From Streptomyces vilmorinianum (GTDB lineage Bacteria; Actinomycetota; Actinomycetes; Streptomycetales; Streptomycetaceae), in contig NZ_CP040244.1 of NCBI RefSeq assembly GCF_005517195.1, forward strand, positions 3,800,001-3,864,000: a stretch of 64,000 nt of DNA. Reading direction: 5' to 3'. A program made the translations under genes and the position numbers. The notes below the pieces were generated by a model. The model was not told the origin of the DNA and searched no databases. It saw only the letters and a list, made by a program, of their open reading frames with translations. Position 1 is the stretch's first letter; each line of letters starts with the position of its first letter. This document shows positions 53,615 to 62,093 of the stretch, in pieces.

Positions 53615-55135
53615 TCAAGCGGCAGACTGAGGGGCGCGGGACCGGGCGGCCGGCCGTTCCAAGGTGAGTTCACGCACGGTGGCCATGTCGCTGAAGGGCA
53701 GCAGCTCCTCGCCGACGATCTGGTGCGGCTCGCTGCCCTTGCCGGCGATCAGGACGGTGTCCTCCGGGCCCGCCGCGGACAGGGCGAACGAGATGGCCTC
53801 GCGGCGGTCGGCGATCCGCTCGAACGGTGTGCCGGTCGCGGTGAGGCCGGGGGCGATCTGGTCCAGGATGGAGTGCGGGTCTTCGTTGCGCGGGTTGTCC
53901 GAGGTGAGGACGCACAGGTCGGAGTGGGCCCCGGCGATCCGCCCCATGTCGGCCCGCTTCGTCGTGTCCCGGTCGCCGCCGCAGCCGAAGACGGTGATCA
54001 CCCGGCCTCGCGCGTAGCCGCGGATGGTGGTCAGGACCTTGTCCAGGGAGTCCGGGGAATGGGCGTAGTCCACGATCACGGAGGTACCGGCCGGGGTCGC
54101 GAAGCGCTCGAACCGGCCGGGGACGGGCGGCATTCGGTCGAGGGCGGCGACGAGGGCGGCCAGCTCGTGTCCGAGGACGTGGCAGGTGGCCAGGGTGGCG
54201 AGCGCGTTGGCCACCGAGAACCGGCCCGGGACGGGGATCGACGCCGGATACGTACGCCCGCCGTGGTGGAGGGTGAACCGCGTGCCGGAAGCGCTGACGG
54301 CGAGGTCGGTCGCCCGGTAGTCCGCCGGAACATCGAGGGCGTAGGTGGTCACCGCACCCGGCATCATCGCCACGATCCCGGCGCCCACCGGGTCGTCGGC
54401 GTTGACCACAGCGCGCCGGCACAGCCCCTGGAAGAGGCGGAGCTTGGCGTCCCGGTAGTTCGCCATCGTTCCGTGGTCGTCGAGGTGGTCCTGCGTCAGG
54501 TTGGTGAACACGCCGACGTCGATGAACGTACGGTCCACCCGGTGCGTCAGCAGGCCCATCGACGTGGCCTCCATCACCACACTGCCGGTCCCGCGGTCGC
54601 GCATGCACCCCAGGAGGTACTGCAGGTCCGGCGACTCCGGGGTGGTCAGCACCGATCGCGGCATCGGGATCAACTCGTCGCCGATCCGGCTGCCGGCCGT
54701 CCCGATGACTCCCACCTTCGTGCCCTCGGAGATCCGCAGGGCTGACTCGACCATGTACGAGACCGAGGTCTTGCCGTTGGTGCCGGTGATCGCCACCACG
54801 TCCATCTGCCGCCCCGGTTCACCGAAGTAGCGGGAGGTCACGATCGCGGCCGCCCTCCGGATGTCCGGCACCCGCACGGCACACGCGCCCGGCGGCCACA
54901 CCGACGCCGACAGCGCTGGTTCCAGGCCGTCGACGAGCGCGGCGGCCGCCCCGCGAGCGAGCGCGGGCGCTACGGAGCCGGGCCCGCCCTCCCGGTGTCC
55001 GGGCACGGCGATGAACAGGCAACCCGGCGTCACCCGCTCCACGTCGAAGGTCGTCCCCGCGGTGATCAGTGTTCTGCTCGGGTCACCCTGGAGTACGTGG
55101 TGCTCCTGCCCGGCCAGCAACTCGCTCAGCTTCAC
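53615..55135 (-). CDS. murE: Mur ligase, UDP-MurNAc-tripeptide synthetase type (accessory MurE)
   Basis: This 506-residue ligase has the N-terminal UDP-binding domain, the ATP motif GTNGKTS (118-124), TTPESPDLQ, the carbamylated-lysine segment YRDAKLRLF (Lys230), VDYAHSPDSLD, FGCGGDRD and the substrate-selecting DNPRNE (413-418), consistent with diaminopimelate-adding MurE. Full length. The GTG start follows GAAGGG. It stands outside any dcw cluster, converges on a tRNA gene and lies in a decayed region, so it is probably a second murE, perhaps for resistance, a specialised cell-wall form, or a peptide natural product (inference). Confidence 0.88.
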   Translation of the reverse strand: MKLSELLAGQEHHVLQGDPSRTLITAGTTFDVERVTPGCLFIAVPGHREGGPGSVAPALARGAAAALVDGLEPALSASVWPPGACAVRVPDIRRAAAIVTSRYFGEPGRQMDVVAITGTNGKTSVSYMVESALRISEGTKVGVIGTAGSRIGDELIPMPRSVLTTPESPDLQYLLGCMRDRGTGSVVMEATSMGLLTHRVDRTFIDVGVFTNLTQDHLDDHGTMANYRDAKLRLFQGLCRRAVVNADDPVGAGIVAMMPGAVTTYALDVPADYRATDLAVSASGTRFTLHHGGRTYPASIPVPGRFSVANALATLATCHVLGHELAALVAALDRMPPVPGRFERFATPAGTSVIVDYAHSPDSLDKVLTTIRGYARGRVITVFGCGGDRDTTKRADMGRIAGAHSDLCVLTSDNPRNEDPHSILDQIAPGLTATGTPFERIADRREAISFALSAAGPEDTVLIAGKGSEPHQIVGEELLPFSDMATVRELTLERPAARSRAPQSAA

Positions 55136-55619
55136 AATGATCCCTTCGAGGTGGCCCGGCCCGGTCGTGCGGCCGTAGCCAGGCGGCAGCACCGGCGAGT
55201 GCCGGAAGACTGCTGTGGTGACGTGGAGCAGGGGCGGAGACCCGGAGATCGCCCGGCGGAAGGCGGGCGAGGCGGGCTCGGCCGGGGAGGGGCCCGGCGT
55301 ACGACATGGAGAGCGGGGCGCCGGGAGAGGGATCGCTAGCCGTGGCCGTGCAGCGCGATACGGCGGGTCCGGGGCGCCTCGACGTCAGCGGCGGCGGCCG
55401 GGTCGACGATCGCCGGACGCACTCCGGACGCGGCCTGCCGCAGGCACTGCCTCGTCGAACTCGTGCGACCCATGAAGCGAGTGTATGGCCGTTCGGGCGG
55501 CCCGCCGCCCACATCGCCGCCGCCCTGGTCACCTGGTGCCCTGAGCCGGAGATCCGCCGTCGGTCGGGGCGATGCCCGCCGAGACCGAGGCCGTGACGTG
55601 CAGATCGTTACTGGAGTGC
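55136..55619. other. 484-bp region without a recognised gene
   Basis: Frames here are low quality on both strands. The region sits upstream of murE and downstream of the broken dciA-like gene, and its sequence may be the degraded 3' part of the latter. No promoter for murE could be picked with confidence. Confidence 0.35.
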
Positions 55620-55943
55620 GGTTTTGGGCCGCGCCATGAGCTTCGGGGGCGGCGTCCAGGCGGCCGGTTTCGGGATCGAGGTTCATGGCTCGGACGTGCC
55701 CGGTGAGCTCGAACTGGGCGATAACGGTGCCGTCGGCCACGAGGGTGGCCAGGTGGCGCTCGGTCATCACCAGGGTGATCGCCGCGCCGAGGCCGAGTGG
55801 ATCGCCCCCGTCCCGCTGGAGGACGCGGGTACGGCGCCGCGGCTTGTCCTGGCGGCCGGCACCGCGCTTCTTCGCCGCCTCGCGGTCGGCGATCAGCGCC
55901 TGGCGGGCGAGGTCGACCCGCTCAACTTCAGCTCCGCGCTCAC
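55620..55943 (-). pseudogene. DciA (DUF721) family protein remnant
   Basis: The frame reads RVDLARQALIADREAAKKRG, AGRQDKPRRRTRVLQRDGGDPLGLGAAI and TLVMTERHLATLVADG, then ELTGHVRAMNLDPETGRLD. This is the order of segments in actinobacterial DciA/DUF721 proteins, replicative-helicase loaders that are also frequent on streptomycete plasmids. The GTG start at 55943 (overlapping the upstream stop) is out of frame with the body, so a shift lies at about 55920. The C-terminal end is lost after about residue 95. Confidence 0.55.
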
Positions 55944-56314
55944 GCGATCACCTCCGCGGCCGTCTCGCTGTCGAGCGGGCGCGCGGCGAGCTCGATCAGC
56001 CACTCCGGCCAGGGGGCGGGGCGGCTGATCGCCCGTTTTGCGCCTCGGTGGCCTGGCCACGCAGCTGCTCCAGCCGTACGGCCAGGAGGTGCTCGGCGGG
56101 TCCGCATCCGGACCTCGCGGGCGGCGCCTCGGCGGCCGCGCTCGGTAGCTTACGCGCGGCGCGCCTCCTTCTCGGGCTCGCCGGTGCGGCCGCGCATCGC
56201 CAGCGACCACCGCTCGCACTCCGGGGCCACCTGCTGCCGCGCTCTGCAGCGCGCCGAAGGCGAACGCGGTCTCGGCGGCCACCGGGTCGGCCTCGAGTCG
56301 GCCGGGTCCGTCAT
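55940..56314 (-). pseudogene. Unknown gene upstream of the DciA remnant, frameshifted
   Basis: From ATG 56314 the protein can be followed as MTDPAD, then (other frame) DPVAAETAFAFGALQSAA, then back to VAPECERWSLAMRGRTGEPEKEARRA, and further frames to a TGA at 55940 that overlaps the next start by 4 bp. At least two shifts are needed. It was co-transcribed with the DciA-like gene. I do not recognise the family. Confidence 0.45.
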
Positions 56315-56381
56315 CCGCAGGATCCCGTGACCACAGAAGGCGAGCATCTGGGCGCTGGCGCACCGGGGGCTGGTCGTGTTT

Positions 56382-57197
56382 TCAGCGTCCGTGGTGGTCG
56401 GGTGCGGCGATGTCGCGTACGGATTCGGCGATGGCCGGGAAGTCCTTCTTGAGGAGGGCGCCGTGGTTGCCGGCGACCTTCGCGCCGATCCGGATGTTGG
56501 GGTTGCGGGCGGTGACCGCGTCGAGGCTGGTGCGGATCCGCTCGTGCTCGTCTCCCTTGCTTCCGAAGGACGCGCCCGAGGCGACCACGTACCGCACCGG
56601 GACGGTGATGCCGTCCAGGACGGGGCCCAGCTCGCGTTCGCGGGAGAGCCGGCCGAGCTCGATGTTGCTGTCGGCCTGCTGTTCGGCGGTCATCCGCGGG
56701 GCCAGGCCCGTCGGGCGCAGCAGTGGCAGGAACCAGCTCATGCGCCGGAACAGTTTGCGGATGCGCTGCTCCATGGCCTCGTCGAGCCAGTCGTAGGGGA
56801 ACGCGCCGTCGACCAGGACGGCGCCCAGGGCGCGGTGCGGATTGCGGTCGGCCCAGTGCGCCGCGACGACCGCGCCGTAGGACCAGCCCACGACCAGGGC
56901 GCGGTCCACGCCTCGGGCGGCGAGTACGGCGTCGAGGTCGCGGACGGCGGCCTCGAAGGAGTAGTCCGCCGAGCGCTTGGATGCGCCGCGGGCCCGCTCG
57001 TCGTAGGTGATGTGCCGCCATCCCGTGCCCAGTTCGGCGATGACGCGGCGCCAGTAGCCCTGGGTGGCGAACTGGCCGTTGAGGTAGACCACGGGGATTC
57101 CGTCGCCGCCGGTGTCGGTGACGGCCAGGGCGGTGTCGTCGACCGGCACCATGCCGGTCCACTTCGACCTGGTCGCGGACGTGCTGTTCTTCGTCAT
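56382..57197 (-). CDS. Alpha/beta-hydrolase
   Basis: This 271-residue serine hydrolase has the beta-strand/oxyanion region VVYLNGQFATQGYW, TYDERARGAS, the nucleophile elbow VGWSYGA, and a C-terminal GNHGALLKK where the catalytic histidine lies. No signal peptide. The ATG 57197 has GGGAGAAAG upstream; longer frames run through the DUF4097 gene. It follows the DUF4097 gene by 25 bp on the same strand, so the two form an operon. Substrate unknown; overall like haloperoxidase/esterase types. Confidence 0.87.
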   Translation of the reverse strand: MTKNSTSATRSKWTGMVPVDDTALAVTDTGGDGIPVVYLNGQFATQGYWRRVIAELGTGWRHITYDERARGASKRSADYSFEAAVRDLDAVLAARGVDRALVVGWSYGAVVAAHWADRNPHRALGAVLVDGAFPYDWLDEAMEQRIRKLFRRMSWFLPLLRPTGLAPRMTAEQQADSNIELGRLSRERELGPVLDGITVPVRYVVASGASFGSKGDEHERIRTSLDAVTARNPNIRIGAKVAGNHGALLKKDFPAIAESVRDIAAPDHHGR

Positions 57198-57222
57198 GGG
57201 CTTTCTCCCAGGTCTGTTCTTT

Positions 57223-57891
57223 TTAGAGGCTGCGGGCGGTGATGTTGCCGTAGGCGGTGGTGGCGTGGATGTGGAGTTCGGCGGTGCCGTCGGTGTTCTT
57301 GAGCGTGTTGCTGATGCGGCCGTAGGCGGTGCCGGCGTCCAGGGCCGCGCAGACGCCACGGGCGGCGCCGACCGTGATCTCGCCGTGCTCGGTGGCCAGC
57401 GTGAGGGTGCCGTGCACGGCCTCGGTGATGTGGAGGTCGCCCTTTTGGGTGCTGATCCGGCCGGGGCCGTTCAGGCGGCCGATCGCGATGTCACCGGCCT
57501 GGAGGGTGAGGTGGGCGGTTGCGGTCTCGTCGAGCTTGACCGTGGCCTGTGCGCCGTCGAAGGCGACGTCGCCGAGGCGTCCGACGCCGCGCAGTTCGGC
57601 GGCGGCGGCCTTGGCCTCGACGTGGGAGCCGGCGGGCAGCTGGACGGTCACCTCGACCGATCCGGGGTGGCCCAGGATCCGGCTCTTCGCCGCCGGGGCC
57701 TCGATGCGCAGCACGCCGTCGGCGTAGGCGATCTCGATCTGCTCGGCGGCCTTCACGTCGCGGTTCTTGGACGCGTCGGCGGGCAGGACCTCGACGGTGG
57801 TGTCGGCCCGGTCGGCGGCGATGAACCGGATGTGTCCGGCGGGGATGTCCAGGACGGTGGTGATCGGGGCGGGGGTGGTGAACTTCTGCAT
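57223..57891 (-). CDS. DUF4097 family beta-strand-repeat protein
   Basis: This 222-residue protein is built of short repeating beta strands, with many segments such as HIRFIAADRADTTVEVLPAD, GDIAIGRLNGPGRISTQKGD and GTAYGRISNTLKNTDGTAEL, as in the DUF4097 adhesin-like beta-helix family. No signal peptide, so it is probably intracellular. The ATG has AAGGAG six bases upstream. It is the first gene of an operon with the hydrolase. Molecular function of the family is unknown. Confidence 0.85.
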   Translation of the reverse strand: MQKFTTPAPITTVLDIPAGHIRFIAADRADTTVEVLPADASKNRDVKAAEQIEIAYADGVLRIEAPAAKSRILGHPGSVEVTVQLPAGSHVEAKAAAAELRGVGRLGDVAFDGAQATVKLDETATAHLTLQAGDIAIGRLNGPGRISTQKGDLHITEAVHGTLTLATEHGEITVGAARGVCAALDAGTAYGRISNTLKNTDGTAELHIHATTAYGNITARSL

Positions 57892-57928
57892 CGCGCTCTC
57901 CTTGAGCTCGTCGTTTCCGATGAGGGAA

Positions 57929-57957
57929 AAGCTACGTTGCGTTCAAGGATCGAGCAA
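57929..57957 (-). promoter_or_regulatory. Promoter of the DUF4097-hydrolase operon
   Basis: On the minus strand TTGCTC (57952-57957) and TAGCTT (57929-57934) are separated by exactly 17 bp, 38 bp before the DUF4097 start codon. GTTGC half-sites overlap the -35 and spacer. Confidence 0.5.
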
Positions 57958-58006
57958 CATACTCGTTGCGCATGATTGCCATCACCGCAGGTAGATGCGG
58001 GGAAAT

Positions 58007-58060
58007 CGTTGCAACGGTTTCGAGGCTAACGCAACAGCACTCACTCGGTTCGTTGCAACG
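58007..58060. promoter_or_regulatory. Paired palindromic operators CGTTGCAACG
   Basis: The perfect 10-bp palindrome CGTTGCAACG occurs at 58007-58016 and again at 58051-58060, 44 bp apart. Further GTTGC/GCAAC half-sites lie at about 57935-57940, 57955, 57964 and 58030. The set lies 55-110 bp upstream of the promoter above, so a repressor/activator acting on the DUF4097 operon is likely. GGAGG and ATG 58078 follow on the plus strand, but only a 16-codon frame comes after (a lost regulator start?). Confidence 0.55.
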
Positions 58061-58277
58061 GATTGGAGGTGAACGCTATGGTGAGGCGCGCTACGCGGAC
58101 CGCCGGAAGCCTCTGCCGTCCGAGGTGATGCGCAACGGCGGCCCCACCGCCTGCCGCGCCCTTCCGGCCCACCGCGCCACTGGATTGAGCATGGGGTCGT
58201 GGTCTTCTGGCACACGAGAGGTGGGCACCGCGGCCGGGGCTGCGCGCCACTGGATGTGAAAGGAGCGCATCACGACC

Positions 58278-58607
58278 GTGAGCATTGGAGACCAGACGCA
58301 GCCAGCGCCGTTTCACCGCACATCCACGCTGCGTCCTGGCGAGCCTCAGGAAGTACGCATCCTTGCGTGTGTCAGGTGCCCCTGGCGGACGGACACCGCC
58401 CTGTCCGCGTCCAGCGACGAGGTATGGACATGCTCCGGCGGGCTGGCGGCCGCCCCGGCGCCGGCGCTCCCGTGGCCGCCCCGACCGTCGCCAACGCCTG
58501 TGTCTGGCAACCTGCCCTACCCCGATGGGGGGCGGGGCCTGGGGCCGTGCCCGTCAAGGCGTTCCTTGCGGGCGGCTTCCACAGCCCACGGACCCGCTCC
58601 TTGTTGA
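58278..58607 (+). CDS. Hypothetical small protein with CVRCPWR motif (uncertain)
   Basis: A GTG-started frame of 109 residues with AAGGAG about 13 bases upstream. The middle part (GEPQEVRILACVRCPWRTDTAL) recalls the CxxCP(Y/W)RxD motif of DUF6283-type phage/plasmid proteins; the C-terminal part is Pro-rich and low in complexity. It may be a remnant. Confidence is low. Confidence 0.25.
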   Translation: MSIGDQTQPAPFHRTSTLRPGEPQEVRILACVRCPWRTDTALSASSDEVWTCSGGLAAAPAPALPWPPRPSPTPVSGNLPYPDGGRGLGPCPSRRSLRAASTAHGPAPC

Positions 58608-58633
58608 GTTGGCCCCGCTGAGCGTCGCGGTTG

Positions 58634-58662
58634 GGCGCGGCCCGGTGGTACCGGGCCGCGCC
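58634..58662 (-). terminator. Hairpin terminator of rox
   Basis: A perfect 12-bp stem (58634-58645 with 58651-58662) and a 5-base loop lie 49 bp after the monooxygenase stop, without a T-run. Confidence 0.7.
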
Positions 58663-58710
58663 GAACGTGGTCGGGGACAGGTCCCGCCGTTTCGCGCCGC
58701 AGCTGCGCGA

Positions 58711-60150
58711 TCAGCTGACGGGAGCGCCGAACCACTTGGCCAGCTGGCTGAGCAGATCCTGCTGGTCTTCACCGACCCACGCCACGTGGCCGTCCGGCCG
58801 CAGCAGCGCCGCGGGCACGTCCAGTTCCTCGCTGACGTCGACGACGTGGTCGACCCGATCCGCCCAGCCCTCCACCGAGAGCCGGCCGGTCTGGTCGAGC
58901 AGTAGTCCGCGGCCGCCGTGCATCCGCTCGTAGAGGCGGCCCTGCTTCAGCTTTACGTCCCGCAGCCGTCGGCCGAGCAGTTCGTGGCCCTCGCCGAGGT
59001 CGTAGTGGACCCCGACCGCGGTGATCATCTCGGTCACGTACCGGTTCACCTCCTCGAAGTCCATCAGCTTCGAGAACAGCTCCCGCAGCGCGGTCGCACC
59101 CGGATCGGTTCCCAGCAGCGTGATCTGCGCGCGGGTGTTGTCGAGCACGCGGGCGCCCACCGGGTGCCGTTCGGTGTGGTAGCTGTCCAGCAGCCCCTCC
59201 GGCGCCCAGCCGTTGACCTCGGCAGCCAGCTTCCAGCCGAGGTTGAACGCGTCCTGGATGCCGAGGTTGAGGCCCTGCCCGCCGGTCGGGGGGTGGATGT
59301 GCGCGGCGTCGCCGGCCAGCAGTACGCGGCCGACCCGGTAGCGCTCGGCCTGCCGGGTGGCGTCGCCGAACCGGGAGAGCCAGCGCGGCGAGTGCACGCC
59401 GAAGTCGGTGCCCGCGAAGGCCCGCAGCTGCTGCTTGAACTCGTCGAGGGTCGGCGTGGCCGCACGGTCCTCGGACACCCCGTCGGCGGGCACCACGACG
59501 CGGCACACTCCGTCCTCGCCGGGGGCGACGCCGAACCGCAGTTGGGTCTTGCGGACTTCCTCGACGACGGCGGCGATCGTGGCCGGATCCTCGGTGACCT
59601 CCATTTCCCCCAGCAGCGTCTCGACCTTGGCGGGCTCGCCGGGGAAGGCGACGCCGAGCAGCTTGCGCACCGTACTGCGGCCGCCGTCGCATCCGACGAC
59701 GTAGCGCGAGCGCAGGTGCGTGCTGTCCGCCAGATCGACGGTCACCCCGTCCTCGTCCTGGCTCAGCCCGACCACTTCGCAGCCGCGCCGGATCTCGGTG
59801 CCGAGTTCGAGGGCACGTTCGTTGAGCAGCCGCTCGGTGACCGGCTGTGGGGTGGCAAGGCCGTACGGGTGAGCCGTGTCCAACCGGTCCGGCCACGGCT
59901 TGATGATGCCGCCGAAGAGCCCGCCGACCTGGAACTTCTCACTGACCGCGAGGAACCGGTCCAGCAGGCCGCGCTGATCCATCATCTCGACGCTGCGGGC
60001 GTGCAGGCCCTGGCCGCGGGACTGCTCGGTCGGCTCGGTCAACCTCTCCAGCACGACCACGTGCACGCCGTGCAACCGCAACTCGCCGGCCAGCATCAAG
60101 CCGGTCGGTCCGCCGCCGACCACGATCACGTCAATCATCAAAACGCCCAT
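58711..60150 (-). CDS. rox: Rifampicin monooxygenase-like FAD-dependent enzyme (Rox)
   Basis: This 479-residue class A flavoprotein hydroxylase has GGGPTGLMLAGELRLHG (FAD dinucleotide motif), the DG motif GCDGGRSTVRKLLG, and the GD motif LLAGDAAHIHPPTGGQGLNLG. Overall wording (ERLTEPTEQSRGQGLHARSVE, MDQRGLLDRFL, RLDTAHPYGLATPQP) is close to Rox, which inactivates rifamycins by N-hydroxylation and ring opening. The length is the same as known Rox (about 475). ATG 60150 is given; ATG 60138 is possible and matches the family start MIDV. A rifamycin-associated element lies 152 bp upstream, supporting the identification. Confidence 0.85.
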   Translation of the reverse strand: MGVLMIDVIVVGGGPTGLMLAGELRLHGVHVVVLERLTEPTEQSRGQGLHARSVEMMDQRGLLDRFLAVSEKFQVGGLFGGIIKPWPDRLDTAHPYGLATPQPVTERLLNERALELGTEIRRGCEVVGLSQDEDGVTVDLADSTHLRSRYVVGCDGGRSTVRKLLGVAFPGEPAKVETLLGEMEVTEDPATIAAVVEEVRKTQLRFGVAPGEDGVCRVVVPADGVSEDRAATPTLDEFKQQLRAFAGTDFGVHSPRWLSRFGDATRQAERYRVGRVLLAGDAAHIHPPTGGQGLNLGIQDAFNLGWKLAAEVNGWAPEGLLDSYHTERHPVGARVLDNTRAQITLLGTDPGATALRELFSKLMDFEEVNRYVTEMITAVGVHYDLGEGHELLGRRLRDVKLKQGRLYERMHGGRGLLLDQTGRLSVEGWADRVDHVVDVSEELDVPAALLRPDGHVAWVGEDQQDLLSQLAKWFGAPVS

Positions 60151-60302
60151 TCAACGAGATTGGATTTCGGCCAGCCACTTCGCGTAAGTCCGGCGGCGCG
60201 CACACCCGCACTTCCGCGGCGAGTACGCGCAACGCGCCCGAGTGAACACCCTCGCCATTTCCGCGAGTTCTGGCCTTGGCCGAACATTCTGGGCCACGAC
60301 CC

Positions 60303-60321
60303 GGGCCTTGCCGCAAGGCCC
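60303..60321 (-). promoter_or_regulatory. Rifamycin-associated element (RAE)
   Basis: The 19-bp palindrome GGGCCTTGCGGCAAGGCCC (minus strand) is 9+1+9 and perfect. It matches, with about one difference from the consensus I recall, the RAE found upstream of rifamycin-inactivating genes in actinomycetes. An AT-rich CATATAGC lies 9-16 bp before it on the same strand and may be the -10 region, placing the RAE near the transcription start. Confidence 0.75.
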
Positions 60322-60344
60322 CCAGTGCGCTATATGTTGAGCAT

Positions 60345-60370
60345 GGCAAGGAGTGGGTGACCTCCTTGCC
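60345..60370 (-). terminator. Hairpin between the DUF6882 gene and rox promoter
   Basis: A 9-bp perfect stem (GGCAAGGAG with CTCCTTGCC) and an 8-base loop lie 106 bp past the stop of the DUF6882 gene and just before the rox promoter region. It probably shields rox from read-through. Confidence 0.5.
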
Positions 60371-60475
60371 TTTGCCTTTGTTCGTCCGCTGTTGACGGAC
60401 AAGCTCCTCCCGGAGCGGCGACGCGCCGCGGGGCGGCCTGCGGATGGAGCCGAGCTTGTCGTTCACGTCCGACGG

Positions 60476-60967
60476 TCACCGTCGTTCGTCAGCGAGTACC
60501 AGGTCATGGACCGTGAAGTGGAGTTGCACGTCATCCGTCGACTCCGCCCACAGTCCCTCCGCGTCGAGCACAGAGGCCGCGACCATCCGTGCCTCTGCGA
60601 CGAGTTCGGGGTGGTAATTGAAGCCCGGCCAAGGAAGGACCGGGTAGTCGTTCTCCTCGCCGAACTGCCGCACCCGCTCGATGTCGCCCAAGACGGCGTG
60701 CGGCAGTGATTCGTTAGCCCAGGACCACAGCCAGGTCTGCTGGGCAAGGCTGACGCTGCCGATCATCGTGAGTCGGCCGACGAGGAACACCTTTCCGTGC
60801 CGCGACCACGTGATCTGCGCGTCGTCCATCGACCAGTCGTACCGCACGTCCCCTGACAGCCCGAAGCGCTCGACCATCAGTGCCTGCCGCGAGCGGGCAC
60901 GCTCCCGAGCTGCGAGCACGACCGCGTCCCAGCCGGAGTGGTCATGCTGCTTCGAGCGGTCGTCCAC
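60476..60967 (-). CDS. DUF6882-family hypothetical protein
   Basis: This 163-residue soluble protein has the pattern of DUF6882 proteins: VRYDWSMDDAQITWSRHG, IGSVSLAQQTWLWSWANESLP, and a repeated fold-like C-terminal half. GTG 60967 has AGGAGG four bases upstream, better than the GTG at 60982. Function unknown. It stands upstream of rox on the same strand but is separated by a hairpin. Confidence 0.65.
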   Translation of the reverse strand: MDDRSKQHDHSGWDAVVLAARERARSRQALMVERFGLSGDVRYDWSMDDAQITWSRHGKVFLVGRLTMIGSVSLAQQTWLWSWANESLPHAVLGDIERVRQFGEENDYPVLPWPGFNYHPELVAEARMVAASVLDAEGLWAESTDDVQLHFTVHDLVLADERR

Positions 60968-61142
60968 CTTGCCTCCTCGCACAGAACTTTCGGCAAGATC
61001 CTCCCATCCCGGCTTCTGGCCAGGGCTTCCGGGCGCCCGGACACCGGGACGCCATGGCGGGATCTACCTGCCGGGAGAATGACGCCCGCCCGACGTCTTC
61101 CACGGCACAGTCACCGTTGCCTCGATCCGGCTCCGGCTCCGC

Positions 61143-61934
61143 TCATGATCCGCCGGCTGGCCGGTCGTCCGAGCCCGCAGCCGACGGCGGTACCTCGAGG
61201 ACGAAGAAGAGGAAGCAGGTTTTGGTCGAAAGGGCATGGAAGTCGTCGGGGAACAGCTCGCGGGCGGCCGGGTCGGGCTGCGGCTCGCTGATGGCGGAAA
61301 GGCGGAAGCCGGCGGTGGTGAAGGCATCAGTCATCGCGTGCAACGGCCTGCGCCAGAACATCATCGGGACGGACTGCCCGTTGAACGTCCAGTCGAAGCC
61401 ATAGCTGGTGGTCGCGAAGTAGTCGGGCCGAGGAGCCTGGATCGTGTAGGCGACGAAAGGGTGGTCCACCGACGCGATCAGACGGCCGCCAGGTCTGAGC
61501 ACCCGCCGCAACTCGGCCAGCGTCGGCCCCCAGTCCTCCAGGTAGTGCAGCACCAGCGACGCGACCACGTCGTCGAACGCACCGGCGGCGAACGGCAGAC
61601 GGTCGCGCAGGTCGACCACGTGCAGGGCCGCGTCGGCACCGAGTCGCCGCCTGGCCAACGCCAGCATCCCGGCGCTGGCGTCGATGCCGGTGACGACCGC
61701 ACCGCGGTCGCGCAGTGCAGCGGACAGAGAGCCCGAGCCACAGCCCGCGTCCAGAATCCGGCGGCCGGCCACGTCTCCGGCGAGGGCCAACATCCCGGGC
61801 CGCTCGTAGTACGCGTTCACGAGGTTGTTCTCGTTCTCCGCCGAGTACGCCTCGGCGAAACTGTCGTAGTCATTCACGCGGGCCGGATCGGCAGCCCGGG
61901 CGAGATTCTCGGGGATGTCGGTTACTCGGTCCAT
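61143..61934 (-). CDS. Class I SAM-dependent methyltransferase
   Basis: This 263-residue methyltransferase has ILDAGCGSGSLSAALRDRGA (SAM motif I), VTGIDASAGML, and the motif II/III region DDVVASLVLHYLEDWGPTLAELRRVLRPGG. It belongs to the UbiE/COQ5-type Methyltransf_11 group acting on small molecules. The ATG 61934 is clear. No pathway neighbours. It lies 175 bp upstream of the DUF6882 gene on the same strand. Confidence 0.87.
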   Translation of the reverse strand: MDRVTDIPENLARAADPARVNDYDSFAEAYSAENENNLVNAYYERPGMLALAGDVAGRRILDAGCGSGSLSAALRDRGAVVTGIDASAGMLALARRRLGADAALHVVDLRDRLPFAAGAFDDVVASLVLHYLEDWGPTLAELRRVLRPGGRLIASVDHPFVAYTIQAPRPDYFATTSYGFDWTFNGQSVPMMFWRRPLHAMTDAFTTAGFRLSAISEPQPDPAARELFPDDFHALSTKTCFLFFVLEVPPSAAGSDDRPAGGS

Positions 61935-62093
61935 CGATGCAGCCTAGTGATCACATGATCCGCCGGACAGAACCTCAACGGATCTCAGCCGTCCCAGCAG
62001 GTCAGTCACCCAGACCGCCATCTCCTCCCGCGGAAAACGCGCGTGCGTACGGGATCTCGGCCGTGCCAGGATGGCGTCGGGAAGCGAGGTCTC

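Noticed and set aside
58078..58128. Divergent regulator gene start after GGAGG
   Set aside because: The ribosome site and ATG are good, but the frame stops after 16 codons and no other frame continues with an HTH, so no gene is called.
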